Shown: in pieces, positions 12,297 through 24,626 of the stretch
How positions within the stretch are numbered: the stretch's first letter is position 1
Layout of the letters: every line of letters begins with the position of its first letter
Assembly (NCBI RefSeq): GCF_910591885.1
Contig: NC_063281.1
Coordinates: 13,871,200-13,935,199 of the forward strand
Direction of reading: 5' to 3'
Source of the DNA: Bombus terrestris
Taxonomy: Eukaryota; Arthropoda; Insecta; Hymenoptera; Apidae
Length of the DNA stretch: 64,000 nucleotides
Notes under the pieces: generated by a model
Database searches by the model: none
What the model was told of the DNA's origin: nothing
The model's input: the letters and a program-made list of their open reading frames with translations, nothing else
Translations under genes and position numbers: made by a program

Positions 12297-14437
12297 ACGA
12301 AAGATATTTGGAAGGGAACTAAATGAGCGAATTTTCTTTAATTTCCGAATTTAATTCGCAATTTTAATTTATAATCTGGCGATACCGTTACGACAGATTG
12401 ATCTAAAACGATAGTCTCCGATTCGTTTGTCTTACAGCCAACGAATAAAGGAGCCGTCATTTACATTGTAGATGACCACGATATCCGCGCGAAAGCAAAC
12501 CTTCAATTAGACTCGGTTACGAAGGTAGACGCGAAACACGCGGAACAAGCAAGCCATAGTCCCGACTTCCTAATAGACTGGGAAATCAATTACACGGTAT
12601 AGTTTTCGCTTTTCTTTTCTCAATTTCGATATTTTACCAGGAAGCGAACGTGATCTCGAGACGAAACACGCGGCCGTTTAAGTTTTAGCAGCCATAAATA
12701 CATGGAAATACACGGAAAGTTTATCGAAATGTCTACGCTTTATTACGTTGACCAAATTTCGCAAATCTTTTTACGATCGTAAATTGTGCAATCTCTAAGG
12801 GAATATATCTAGGCGATCCTAAGTGTAAGAGTCGCATAAATCTGTAAGAGGCAGCACTACGTCACTCGAACACTTTAATTATTCTTTTCACGTTGAATTT
12901 CTAAGAAACCCTATATTGGATACGTGATACGACGAGAGGCAGCTATACGGGGGAAAAAGATTAATTTCCACGTAACAAAATAAATCCTCCGATACGTGAC
13001 ATTAATGACTCAACCCTGTTCCGTGCAGTTTAATCGCTCAAAGGGTTACCGAATCTCCGATAAAATATTTCCGATGCATCAATTTCGAAAAAAGTTTTAG
13101 GTCGTACTACCGGGTGCTCGAAATCAACGTGAAATTTATCGTGGCGTGTGGCCATTATCGTCACACACGTGTTCGCTAATAAGGAACGAAATGGACTCGA
13201 CCGCGTCGAACCAGCAACGAGTCGTCGGATATTAAAATCTACGAGAAACGTAACTTTGTTATTTGTTATTTGTTATTCGTAATGTCCGATTTGAGATCCG
13301 AGGAATGAAATAATTATTCAGAGAATACTAATATAACGCGAAACAAACATCAATATCCGACGTTGTCGATCTACGATAAAGTCACTATGAAAAATTACAA
13401 ATTGATTACCTTCCACGCTTAAAATTATATTTTTTCAGTAAATGAAACTGTCGAGATTTTATTACTTAACATGCTTCAGAGACAAGATTGGTTTTAGACG
13501 TTCAAATGATATCTTTTCCACGAGACAGATCGATAGAACTCGATTCGCGATTAAATAAAGCGGTTTACAAAGAAACCGCAAGCAACGAGAAAAGTCGAGT
13601 TAATTATCCGGTACTTAGGAACTCTCGATGACTCGGAGCACGCTCCGTCGTCGCGAATTGCTTTTGCAAATGTTCGAGCCGAGCTATCAAACCCTAACGA
13701 AACGTAATTACCTGGTTGCAATAATTTTCTATATTCTTTCTTGTACCGTGAAGAGATTGCTCGCGATTGACTCGTCGTCGGTACTCGCGGAATCCAGCTT
13801 CAGTGGTGAAAAACAGCCTCTGAAGTTCTATTTTTTACTTTTTCTCTCTTTCTTCAAAAGAATGGCAAAAAGAATTTCCACGATTCGCGAGTATATCGGC
13901 GATCTGTCTCGAAACAGATACATTAATATTCCACGATCTCATTGATATCACAGAAGACAAAACCGTCCAAACAATGCGAAACGAAACATTGTTTCGCTCT
14001 CACGTGACAAATAATCATTAGGAATTCTAATTCAAGGCGATATATACGTCGACGTTATGGCTAAGTTTGGATCAATTTATCTTCATACGACTACCATCAC
14101 CGCCACTTTTCCAAACAACGTTTCGCGTTTCTCATGGAAAATCGCAGGAGATGAAACGCGGGAGCCACTTGTTCGTCGTTACGGTCGTTTGCCGTAACGT
14201 ACTCGAGCTCGGAATTCTGACGTGACGCATAATGCAGAATGCATTCCATTCAAACGTACATATATGCAACTTTGTATGCGTGTCCGTACGTCAACGTTCC
14301 GCTGGCTGTCTCGCTCGCTGAAATGTAGTCTTAATGGTGTTACCATTCGGCATACCAGATTATGATTTAGATCATTGTTCATAAATCCATCGCGTTGTCG
14401 ACGAACGAGCTACGTCCTTTTTTATTTTATTTTCCAG
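12297..14437. other. non-coding stretch, no gene seen
   Basis: No gene. A 105-codon open frame at 13628-13945 has no recognisable motif. The last bases form a long pyrimidine-rich acceptor (TTTTATTTTATTTTCCAG, ending 14437). It is followed by short open frames only, and no donor gives a convincing exon. Confidence 0.55.
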
Positions 14438-15293
14438 ACTCTAGAGATACGAGATTTTTCCAGCTTCGAGTAATTATCGCAATGGAGATTCTTCGACGCG
14501 AGTTATTGTGTTTTTAAAAGAAATATTACGATTAGCAAGGACCTTCGGCAAGGATAAGAGAATAAGTTATTTCGTTCATATAGATTTACGGTCACTCGAG
14601 AAGATCTTCGTGCATCCCATTTAAGCGAGATGTTGAGCTTTTTGGCAAGCTAGGAATAGCTCCGAATGCGTTTTTAGACGGTTGCTGTTATAGGGCGCTT
14701 GCGAGGATTTAAAATTAAAATGCGAATTCCAATTTTTCTCGTAGTAGTATTTTGAGGTTTATATTTTAAAATATTTTACTTGCACGTGACATCTGCTACT
14801 CTGCATTTATAATTTATTTCTCTAATAAAATGCTCATGAAATATGAAATAGTTGCTCCGGCTCTTTAAATAAATTCATGCTTACGAGAACATAAAATTGA
14901 AACAAAATGTCCAACTTTTGCCACTGTACTTTATATATTTTATTATAAATTTACATTCGAAGAACTTTATTCGTTCGCGTATCGAATTTTCCACCTCTTT
15001 TAACCAACTGTCCCCGAATGAGTTACCAATTTACTCTGGATGAATCAATTTCTTCTTTCCTAAATTCTCACACATTTTTATAAGAATGTAAAGTTTGAAT
15101 ACAATCAGCTAGTCTCCCTTTTGCAAAAATTGATTTAAGAAAGCTGATATCTGTGATATCCGTTACTTATGATAGCCTTGCAAAATTGTTCTATCCACGA
15201 AACTATTGGCAAAAGATGTGGGTCAGAAAGAGCGGTGGAATTTTTTAACCGAGCGTCGCATCGAATTACATTACACGCTGAAAGCATATAATT
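14438..15293. other. non-coding AT-rich stretch
   Basis: AT-rich DNA in which I see no gene, repeat array or RNA gene. Confidence 0.55.
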
Positions 15294-15327
15294 TTAGGTT
15301 AATGCAAAAGTTCTGTCATCTTTTTGG
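15294..15327 (+). mobile_element. mariner-type terminal inverted repeat fossil
   Basis: The stretch TTAGGTTAATGCAAAAGTTC at 15294, followed by a T-rich tail, closely resembles the terminal inverted repeats of Tc1/mariner elements, whose ends begin TTAGGT and contain TGCAAAAGT. I recall this type from bees. No transposase reading frame is present nearby and the partner end was not found, so this would be a truncated remnant. A 78-codon open frame runs across it (15206-15442) and has no similarity to a mariner transposase. Confidence 0.4.
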
Positions 15328-17237
15328 GCTAAAAGGGTACTGTGAATCCGTACGCGCGAAGGTGCAATATCGCGCAGAAAATTGCATTAACAGCGCAGAA
15401 CGTGTCTCGACCTACTGTCACGTCGGCCGTGTTTCCAAGTGACAGTCATTAAACGCTTATTACATATTCACACAACACTGTATCACCTTGTAGAAACGAT
15501 CGTTTTGCTTGATTCGACGTACGCGTATGCTTATTGTTAGTCCCGTAGCTCATCGTCGAGTAGGCTATTATTATTTTTCTACCATAGCCGAGCTTCTAGT
15601 ACGATGTTATTTATAGAAAGACCGGAGGATACTATCATCGTAATTCGAAGCGAAGAACAATTTCTCGATGGCACTTTTACACTTTGCGCTCTGTGGAAAT
15701 AGTTGGTTTCGACGGAACTGCATCCACGGCGGAATTGCAACGGCACGGCGAGGTAGTACGTTCGATGATCGTTCGTAAAACGGATTTCGCGTCTCTTCTC
15801 ACGGACGGTAGACGCTTGCACGGTTGATTTGTAAAAGAAGCGTTTGCGAAAAAGCCCGACAACGTCCGGAATCGTATGAAACCGTTCTTCTTTTGCTCGC
15901 GCTTTTATCAACGTCGAACGTTCGCTAGATAACATCCTCGTAAATATATGCATGTACGCTATACGCTCTTCTGCCGTGCATATGCACCGCCGGAAGAACG
16001 CGCGAGAGACCCGTTGTTGCAACCATCGATCGCAAAAGTTATGTAATGAGTCTACGCGAAATCTAGGTTATTCGAGTGCTTCTACCCCTCGTCGACACGC
16101 ACTTCAACCCTTCAAAAACCTCGTACGTGCAAAATTCTATTCCCGTCGCATTTAATACGCAATTCTTCCTTATTCTTGTCTCGATTTCGCTCGAGTATCG
16201 TTCCGTATTCGTAAACGTGGATCTTTCTTTTTCGAGTTGTTTCGTTTCAGTTGTTTGAGAGAACTCGAGAGAAAAATTTTCGACAAAATGTTGCGTTTCT
16301 ACGTGATTGGTGCAAAACGAAGGATCGTTTCCATAGAGAATCGGAGAATTTGTGACGAGGATGATTCGTCTTAAATCTTGCAACACTCGAAGAGTTTATT
16401 CACAGATGATAATCCTTAAAGAGCTGGAGTCGCAGGTGCGATTAGCTAGATTTATTTCAGCTCGCATAAGTACATAAGTACGGAAAGGGATACGCGAATC
16501 GACCGGTACTGCTCCCAGTTTGACCGGTAGTTTATGATCCGGAGGGAACGATATTAGGACTGGAGGATTAATTTTGCAGTTGCAAACTCTCTAAGCTAGA
16601 GGGTGCGATACATTTACTCGTATTGCTTACCCTGAACGTTATGCGGCTACACCGAAATCTGGGTTATCGAGTTGGAGTTGTTGAATTTCCTCCAAAGGCA
16701 GTCGTGCCTCTCGTCGGCAGATTTTGATAGTTTCTCTCGCATCTTTGCTCGCACAAAGGTCAAAGCTGCAGGAAATCCTCGAATTAACGTGAAACGCAAA
16801 AGTCGCGAATAACCAGAAGAATTACATAAATGGAATGTCGTCTTCGATAAAATAGTTGGGAGAAATGCACTTTCGTCGAATATCATTCGGAAATAACGTC
16901 ATTTCTCCTCTTCTTTGCATCGAAGAAATATACCGCTTTTACTACAACTATATGTCGCAGAAGTATGTCACAACCGTTATTCGTTTTTACTTTATTCTCT
17001 ACGGCTTTCGTATTTCTTCTTACCTCTCTTTTTCTTTCCGTCTCCTCTAACACGCAACACGCGTTATCAAATTTCAAGCCATTACACGCGATGCAATTAA
17101 ATCGAAAATCCCTCTACCGTTCGAAAGTTTACGTTCGGTATGCTCCGAGTTGCCCGTTTTACGGATTTAACCAAACGAATCGAAGCTCAGTTCGGAACGA
17201 AACAGAAACGATCCCGGGGAAAACAGCCCGAGAGAAA
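15328..17237. other. non-coding stretch, no gene seen
   Basis: Overlapping open frames on both strands, up to 147 codons (15579-16022, minus), show no family motif. No repeats of note. Confidence 0.55.
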
Positions 17238-17400
17238 ATCGAGGCCGTTTAAAGGCATGGCTACGATTGGCCACGACGTAGCGTGCCAATTAAATTTTAT
17301 TATGATAATCGAGTCCGCGTCGGTGGCGGCGGATCTTCAAAACGTTGCATCTGGAAGCAGCCGCGGGCTGCGAACGGGGCCGGCTTCCTCTTTCATTCAG
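17238..17400. promoter_or_regulatory. regulatory-looking island
   Basis: GC-rich flanks surround an AT core (17289-17310) that contains AATTAAA and TTTATTATG, words typical of homeodomain binding sites. The architecture resembles insect conserved non-coding elements. An open frame across it (ATG at 17257, 52 codons, stop at 17413) has a good start context but no recognisable product. The call rests on composition only. Confidence 0.2.
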
Positions 17401-18279
17401 AAACTAGCTACATAGGTCGGCTCGATTAGCGCTCCAGGGAACCAACTTTGAAAATCCGTCCAGCTCGATAACTTCTCTCTTTCTTTCCGCCCTCCTCTCC
17501 CTCTCCCTTTCTCTCGTTCAACGAGCAAACTTTTCGTGAGAATCATCACCACTAGGAACCGCAAACATTCGAGTGAAATAAGACGACAAAGCAAAAGGAA
17601 GGGAAAAGAACAGCGTCCAAGAGGCGAAAGCAATCTCATCGAGAGTAAAAGGATCGACGCATAGTTTTAACGGGCAGGCGAGATACGTAATATTCGAGAT
17701 CGGTGTCATTACCGCGGATGAATAATGGAACGCGTGCAAATGCGTTTCGAAATCGGCGCTACTCGCGCGCTGTACGGATATCGTGCATCGGATTTGCGAT
17801 ATGACTCCGCGATCGCGTACCTTCGCAGCCTCGCCGATGATAATCTTAATGAAAGGCGAAAGGAGAAATTGGAAAAAATTGATACGTGTTTTATCGTTAC
17901 GTACTCGCTGGAACTTGGCGTTTTAGTTCACACGTTGAAAAGTATCTCGTTGTTTCGATACCGGAACGAAGAAAATTTTAATAAACGTATTAAACTCCGA
18001 AATAAATGTTTTCTCTTTTACTTCTAGAGGCATCTCGGAAAATAAGAAGACAGAGGGTCGTGTTCGTTTCAACGTACGCAGCGAGATCCACTCGCTAAAA
18101 ACCCTTACCGCGATCCAATTATCATTCCGCCAATCAGCCCCGCGAGAAGGATATACGTACTACCTTGGCGCCAGTAAAATTCAAAATTACTATTCCCCGG
18201 GTAACTTCCTCGGACGTAGAGGTAATAAAGGAGAGGCCAATAAAAAGAACGATAAAAATTCCGCAAAAATCTTGCTCCT
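17401..18279. other. non-coding stretch, no gene seen
   Basis: Contains a pyrimidine-rich tract near 17470-17518 and an AATAAA-containing AT section near 18225-18265 that runs into the GC-rich island downstream. No gene is recognised. Confidence 0.5.
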
Positions 18280-18715
18280 TAAACGGGGTCGCCCGGTTGA
18301 AATCGGACAGGCTGGCCGGCTTGCCAGGCTGCGCGCACGAGCCACCGACAAAATAATAAAAGATTCACGAAAAATCTACATTCGAACGGGGTTAAGGCCG
18401 CGAGCTCACCGGTTACGATTCTCGGCACACCCGTTAGAATATCGCGAAGAAAAATGACATAAGACATCCCTGTTCCGACTCGGGCGCCATATGACCGTCT
18501 CTGTCGCAAGCTCTTCCCCTCTCCCGGCTCTCCTTCCCCCACTACCGGCCGCCGATATCCTACTACCGTCATTCCTTGCCCTCTCCTCCAAGCCAGCTAA
18601 GCCCCCTGCCCGCACCCACTCACCCACCCACTTACACCCCCGCACTTTCATGCAAGCCACACATAGAATCAGCGTCGTCACCACTACTACGCGCCAACGT
18701 CGACCGTATCGCCCG

Positions 18716-18770
18716 TACTACTACCACTATTACTACCACTACTACTGCCACTACTACCGCCACTTCCACC
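18716..18770 (+). repeat. imperfect CTA/CCA trinucleotide tract
   Basis: Run of CTACCACTATTACTACCACT-type triplets, with Thr/Tyr or Ser/Gly repeats in the spurious translations. Confidence 0.9.
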
Positions 18771-19076
18771 AATCCAGTGACCAACGCTAATTGCAGTCAG
18801 CTCATCGTTTTCCGTAAGCATAGGATTCAGTCGGTGCTGAAAGAAAGGAGTATAGGCCACGCGAAAAAGCAGGACGAGTCGAAGGACCGGAGGAAGATAA
18901 AGATAAAGGAAAGGAAAGGTTCGAGAAACAAGGACGGCGATAAGAGGAATATCGCAGGAGGAAAAAGAGGAAAAGGAGGAAAAGGGGGCCAATTACGCGA
19001 GGCTAGAGAATAGAGGACGGAAGAGAGAAGAGAGTAGTAGAGCTTCGAAGCATAGCTTAGCGTGGACCGACACGGC

Positions 19077-19113
19077 ATATCCATAGACATATACACTGTG
19101 TCTATGGGCATAT
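19077..19113. other. inverted repeat / hairpin
   Basis: CCATAGACA (19081-19089) pairs perfectly with TGTCTATGG (19099-19107) around a nine-base loop. An outer ATAT (19077-19080) pairs with ATAT (19110-19113) across a two-base bulge. The stem is too short for a canonical microRNA precursor. Confidence 0.8.
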
Positions 19114-19393
19114 CGACGAGATCCGAGAGCGGCCGAGCACGACCGAGCCGGGCCGACTCGGACCCTGCGCGCTCAACCCAAACCGGAGGAAGCATAGTTG
19201 CATTTAAACTGCCATCCCACTGAGGTCTCTCTTCCGTAGTGTTGGAGTAGTCTGTTGGCTGGGCCAGCCGCACTCGACGAGTACGTGTCGCGTACCTTGC
19301 ACCGTTCACCCGCACTCTCTTGCACCATATAACCGGACACTCTCTCGCGTGTGACACTTGCTTCTGTCTGTCGCGCTCACCCTCTCGTACGCT

Positions 19394-19448
19394 TCTCGTC
19401 TCGTCTCGTCTCGTCCCATCTCGTCTCGCCTCGCCTCGCCTCGCCTCC
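19394..19448 (+). repeat. TCTCG/CCTCG pentamer tandem array
   Basis: About ten head-to-tail five-base units, first TCTCG and then CCTCG, with one CCATC-type interruption. It encodes artificial Ser/Arg/Leu-rich runs in all frames. Confidence 0.95.
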
Positions 19449-19460
19449 TCACCGCTTTGT

Positions 19461-20570
19461 TTCGGGGAAAACGTGCGTCGGCTGGATTCTCAACTTGCAA
19501 GAAAGAAAAAGGGTTTTCGTACGAGGAACGGATCCGAGCGTTTTCACCCGTGTCCCTTCTCTATCAAGACTCGTGTGCATCCTGCTGATTCAAGAACGAA
19601 AAACTTCGGAATCGAGAAAGGAGAAGAAAGAAAAAAGGAAAAGGGGACAGCGGTATCGGTCGTCGAGTATCGAGATCGAAATGTTTCCGGAATAATAGCT
19701 TTCAGTCGCAATTTTCAACTATTCGACTAGGTGGCCAGAATCTCGCGGAATCTCTAATCGATCTTACGGTGTCTGGAATAATCTTCTTTGTCTTGTTCGT
19801 GTCCGAGGAAACTCCAAGTTGATTCAGTTGAGTGGACTAGCCGGGACTGTCAAAGTTGCGCCTCGGAGTCAGCTGCTTCCGTTACGTCGAGCCGCAGACC
19901 CGTGTCTATAGGATGTCCTCGAAACGCGCATCGAGGTCTTCGTTTCTCTTTCAACCGATCTTCGGTGAAAAAGAAGAATAGAGGGCAAGAGACGTCGTAC
20001 TTGTCGGGCATCGAACAAATAAATACGAATGGTCAGATTTCGGAAAACGGTCGGGAAGGTAGACGTTGCCGTTTCACATTTTCGTGTTCCCTTTGTCCAA
20101 CTCGGTAGTAACTTGTTAGCCGGGCGTCTTGAAATTTTAAACTCCGCCGCTCGTCGAGGAAAGAGAGAGCCTGCTCGTTTTTCCTCCGTGAATCCCGACA
20201 GCTTTTCGCGTTCCCACTCGATCAGCGAGAATAACTTGTTGACTTTTCTCTCGCAAGGGCAATCGCGACGTTTTCACCTGTATCGCACCAATCGAATTTA
20301 AATTTCTACAATGATCTTCATCCGCTATAATATTTTCCAAGAACTGGCGGTGAATCTGCTTCGATACAAGCCATCGTGTTCTTCCTCATTTTCCCAAAGA
20401 TTCTTCGATTTGCTCGCAACGCTGTATGCATGTTACGCGGGGCCACGTCGATCAATAAAACACGGCTATTTCGATCCGTGAATTACGTAATTTCCCGAAT
20501 TTCCCTAGCCAATCCTCGGTGCTCTTTTTTGTCATTGTGCTAACGAATTTTTCACGTTTCTAACGAACAG
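19461..20570. other. non-coding stretch downstream of the CpG-rich island
   Basis: GC content falls gradually. Open frames up to 136 codons have no motif. If the island is a promoter, this would be 5' untranslated exon or first intron. Confidence 0.45.
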
Positions 20571-20717
20571 AAGGCGAACGAGGCACAAATAGCATCAGAA
20601 TTTACCGTAGCAGCCGTCACCGCTGTGCTATTCTTCTCGTTCAATTTCATCGGCCGGTTTCTTTCTCGCAATTTTCGCAAGAGAACGCACAGAGAATCCA
20701 TTATGCCACTACGGTAG
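20571..20717 (+). other. candidate terminal exon with membrane-helix-like segment
   Basis: An acceptor-like site (CAG ending 20570) has a CTAAC branch-point word about 30 bases upstream (20540-20544). The frame starting at 20571 is open for 48 codons to TAG at 20715-20717, with many C-ending codons. Residues 10-30 form a hydrophobic stretch (including TVAAVTAVLFFSFNFIG), followed by a basic segment RNFRKRTHR. That layout would suit a C-terminal membrane anchor. The pyrimidine tract is moderate, no upstream exon was found and no family is recognised. Confidence 0.18.
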
Positions 20718-22916
20718 TCGACTTGAAATTATCGATTCCATCGAAAACGTTTCTTTCGTTTGTACTTCTCGCTCACCACCTCGCTCGCCAAGAACGCTTT
20801 ATCAGTTAATTAGACGAGTTAATCAGTGTCGTTTCAAAAACAGAGGGCAAACTAGTTTTTCGGCAATCTGTTTCGAGATTTATCGTCATTTTCGATGTTC
20901 TTGTGATTTTTCGTCGAACGCGTTCGACCGATATTTTCCAACGCTTCGACGTTGGTAATTCCCGTGGAAATCACGTATGACGTAAGATTTCATCGAGTAT
21001 TCATCGGTGTGAAACGAACAGGAAGATTCGAGGCGAGAATTTCTTACCAGTTTGGTTTTACAATGCATTTTTCTCGTTCTCCACGACGATTGGTCCATAC
21101 GAAAGGTATCGAAACGCTGTTGCTACGTGCTCCGATGGGGGCCACCTTTAAAGCCGATATCGCGGAACGAAGTACATACTTACTTGCTATGACCAGGCGA
21201 AATGCTTAAAAGTCCAAGACCGATGATCTCGATAATCCTCTACGATTTCTGTGCAAGGTCCAACATTCTCGATCGAAAGAGACTCTTCGTTCCACTTTTG
21301 ACCTTTCCCAGCCGATCGATCGGTCTCTGCGATTTCAAGACCTAACCTCCTCTTTCCTGCAAACCATTCTTCGTTTCTCCATTCGTATTTTAATGAATTC
21401 TAAACGTTCCTCGCCGAAATAACCACCTTCCTCGAGAAGACGATATCCTTCGACCGATGAAACGGACGGAAATGTTAATCGCGAACAGATTGGAAAATAT
21501 TCGAAAATCGAGAGAGCTGACGCGACGACCATAGCCCTCTCAGAGTGTTGTGCATCGTGCGAGGTTCGTTTCAGAATGATTCCTTTTCTTCCGTTCCATT
21601 TGCACTCGTAAGCGCGAATTATCGGCACGAGGCCAAACTTGCGCCCCTTTTTCGCGCCTCTGACATTTAGTTCGACGTTGTGCCAGCTTTCCCAGTCTCT
21701 TTACGTTTCTCAAAATTGTCTTTCGAAATTAATACATCGTCGGAAATCGGCCCGATATCGATATCGAAGAGAACATAAATTAATAAGGAACCGCGCGGTT
21801 TAAAGCGAATAGCTTCAAAGAAAGATGAGTCGATGTGCGGTGTTGGAGTTAAAAGCGACATCGTTCGGTGGATGGCTCGTCGACAAATTGTAATTCCGAT
21901 TCGCAGCTTCTGCAGTTGTCGGTTGATACTCGGTTCCGTGTCACGGGCTCGTTACGAGCGACCAAAAGGTAATTTCTTACTCGGCGTAATAACACGTTCC
22001 TGTGTACACACATCGTCGGCCACTTTTCCGCAACTATTAGCCCAATTAGTTCGGACCAGCTTCACCGTCAACTGTTGCACGCGAGCTCTAACAACGAATC
22101 GACGGAATTGGACGCGGCAACTGCCTATCGATCAATTAGCCATTGCGTCGCAACTTTGCCCTTCCGTTTTTGAGAATGTCATTAATCTGGAACGGATAAT
22201 TTTTCGATGGTTCGCAGCAATTTCTAATTTGGATTTTCTGGCCTAGAGACGCGCTTAATCGTCGCGTCTGTTCCACGTTGACGAGCTTTTATCCGTCAAA
22301 AACGATCTCGCCTGTAATTCATCGTTTAGAAATTTCCAACTACTTGTACAAACGTCCCTCGAGTTTTATATTTACATTCTTCGTTTCTATTATCTGGACA
22401 TATTTCGTAGCTTTAGCAGGATATTTTGGTATCGTTTTTGGTGCGTTTTAAGAGACTTCTTTTAAGAGAAAGTAAGAAGTTAATTAGTTCGTGATAATTA
22501 AAAAAACTCGTTTCTTCCTGAATGTTGGCTGTGGCTTGCCGATTTCTAGATAGTCAGTAGCTAATTTCTAATCTCTTAACTTCAGGTTCCTTAGATGCGA
22601 AATAATTCGTTTTATGGAAGGAAAATATTTTTTACTTCGTATCGTTTCGAACCTGTCGATTCGCCAGCCTAATTCTTTATTTTCCATCGATTAAATCGAA
22701 GAATAATAAAAAAACATTTGCCCCCGTCAATTAAAACAGGTATTCATCTAAATTCATTCTCCCTCGACGTTTTATCCAATTTTAACTTCGACCCTTTTAA
22801 CTCCGACAATATCGAAAAACGATTAAAATCTTTCGATGAAAATCTTTCCAAAGCGAAGCTCTTCTTTCGTTTTCTTTTTCCTTTTTTCTTTTTTTTTTCT
22901 TTTTTCTTGTTCGAAA
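20718..22916. other. non-coding stretch, no gene seen
   Basis: No recognised gene. A frame of 137 codons at 21833-22246 has no motif. A pyrimidine-rich tract fills 22855-22910. Confidence 0.5.
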
Positions 22917-23014
22917 ATGGCCTCTCGATACTCGGCGCAGGCCGAGAGAATTCGTCTGCTCTGTGAGAAAATGAATAGAATCGATCGATCCGAGAAAGGG
23001 AGTAGTAAATTTAC
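22917..23014 (+). other. candidate first coding exon (32 codons)
   Basis: ATG in good context (AAAATGG) at 22917 opens a frame beginning MASRYSAQAERIRLLCEKMN, which looks like an amphipathic helix. It runs 98 bases to a GTGAGT donor at 23015 (preceded by C, which is suboptimal). The frame would leave in phase 2. The preceding 60 bases are a T-rich tract. No family is recognised and no downstream exon was identified. Confidence 0.15.
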
Positions 23015-24386
23015 GTGAGTGATCGGGAAGGATTGATGAGAACGGTTCTTTCCAAGAGCGAGGAACAGACGACGAGCATCGTTTTTCACGTTGGACGAAA
23101 TCGGTGAGTAGAAAACAAATCATTTTTATCGACAATTTACACCCTGCTTTTCTTTTTCTTTCTGTTCGTCTGTCTCTTTACGTGGTAGAGTTTAGACGCA
23201 ACAGGGTCACATGTGACGCCATGCGATCCCTATGGATGTACTCCAGAAGGGACTCTACTCTAGTTCTGGGAACCGATAGACTCGATAAAATGTCTCTACG
23301 TATACGAAGGCGGAGACGTTAAAGAGACACGAAGGCATAAAAGAAACAGAGATAGGATACGATGTTGAATAATACATGCCATTATATCATCGACGAAAAC
23401 AAAGTGAAATAACACAGCAGTTACATTTTTTAATGCAGCTATAGACGGCATCGGAGGAATAGATGGGATAAATAAGTTTTTGTAAAATTAACTTTCTTTA
23501 AACCACTTTTGCCACGAATTTTCCTTCGATCGACTATCGATCTGTGTCTGGAACAGAATTTTGTTATAACGAGAGAAAAATGCCTTTTTCGTATACGCAC
23601 GGGGATAGTATTCGACGACAATTCTATAGTCTAAACTAGAAATGTTACTATTTGCTATCGACTGTACAATCCGAGATGAGCGAAGTACGTGATACGGCGA
23701 TAATTGATACAGCGTTTCGCTTAACCGTATACGCACCGATCACGTCATTTATTCCAATTTGGATCGACCGGACGACCGTTTGAAAAATCTTGTTCGACGA
23801 TAAATAATGCTCAACGTGTCGCTGCCTAACTGTAAAAATACCTGGCAATATCACCGGGACAGAAAGCAACAAGAGACCAAACGTTTCATCGGTGCTCGTA
23901 CTGGCCGGCTATAACCGCGTGTGTCGCGTTCGCTGCCAAATATTAGCTAGCGAAGCGGCACGTATACGCGATGCATTATCGCGGACACGTGACACGGGGG
24001 TGAGATCGTTGGTGCGGAGGCGGAAGATCGATAAATGCAGATAGACGCGAGTCGCTGAATCCTGCTCGTTCGAACGAACCGTGTCGGCCGTTACGAGGAA
24101 ATTACACGACGCTAGCCGTGCAAGCTTGCAAGCTTCGGCATGTACATACTGGAAATTATTTGGCGCGAGATCCGTGGCAATCCGCTCTGCGTGAATGTAA
24201 AGAGCCTAAGAAGACCACTTCCTGTTTCCTTCCCAGTCTCCCTAATTGTATACATATACCTGCACTGCCGTTCAAAAGTACGAGAGGTTTGCTCGATTAT
24301 GGCAAACGATAATTTGCATTCCAAAGCGAGATACGATAAAAAATGGCAAGTGTTCTCGTACTTTTGCACGGAGGTGTATGTCCCTC

Positions 24387-24415
24387 TATATATACATATA
24401 TATATATATATATAT
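24387..24415. repeat. (TA)n microsatellite
   Basis: TA run with one C interruption. Confidence 0.95.
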
Positions 24416-24599
24416 GCTCGTAGATGTTGTTCGCGGCAGTTATAATTGCGTCGTTTCAAGGCTTCGAAACGCAAAACACTTCCCGGAAAATTGAATCGAC
24501 GCGCGCGCGAGCTTCGCTGGTAAATAGATTTCATCTTTCTCCATCGCTGTTCAGAATTTTTTTTCTTTTAATTCTTCCGATGCCAGCTCTCTTCCTTAT

Positions 24600-24626
24600 C
24601 CTTTTCCTTTTCCTTTTCCTTTTCCT
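24600..24626 (+). repeat. CTTTTC hexamer tandem
   Basis: About four and a half copies of CTTTTC; encodes an artificial Leu/Phe run. Confidence 0.92.

Larger units (their letters stand above)
18280..19460. promoter_or_regulatory. GC/CpG-rich island, promoter-like zone
   Basis: The most GC- and CpG-rich section of the window. It contains a C-rich run (18606-18650), a CTA/CCA triplet-rich tract (18716-18770), a purine-rich tract (18880-18990), a hairpin (19077-19113) and a TCTCG/CCTCG pentamer array (19394-19448). A TATAAC word sits at 19327. Long open frames on both strands (up to 176 codons) are products of the repeats and high GC. This could be the promoter and 5' untranslated region of an unrecognised gene, but no start site or exon boundary is convincing. 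Confidence 0.3.

Noticed and set aside
19077..19113. microRNA precursor
   Set aside because: The stem is only about 13 pairs; a precursor needs a longer duplex, and no known mature sequence matches.
18827..19357. 176-codon minus-strand frame in the CpG island
   Set aside because: Low-complexity translation of a purine-rich tract and pentamer repeats; no motif.
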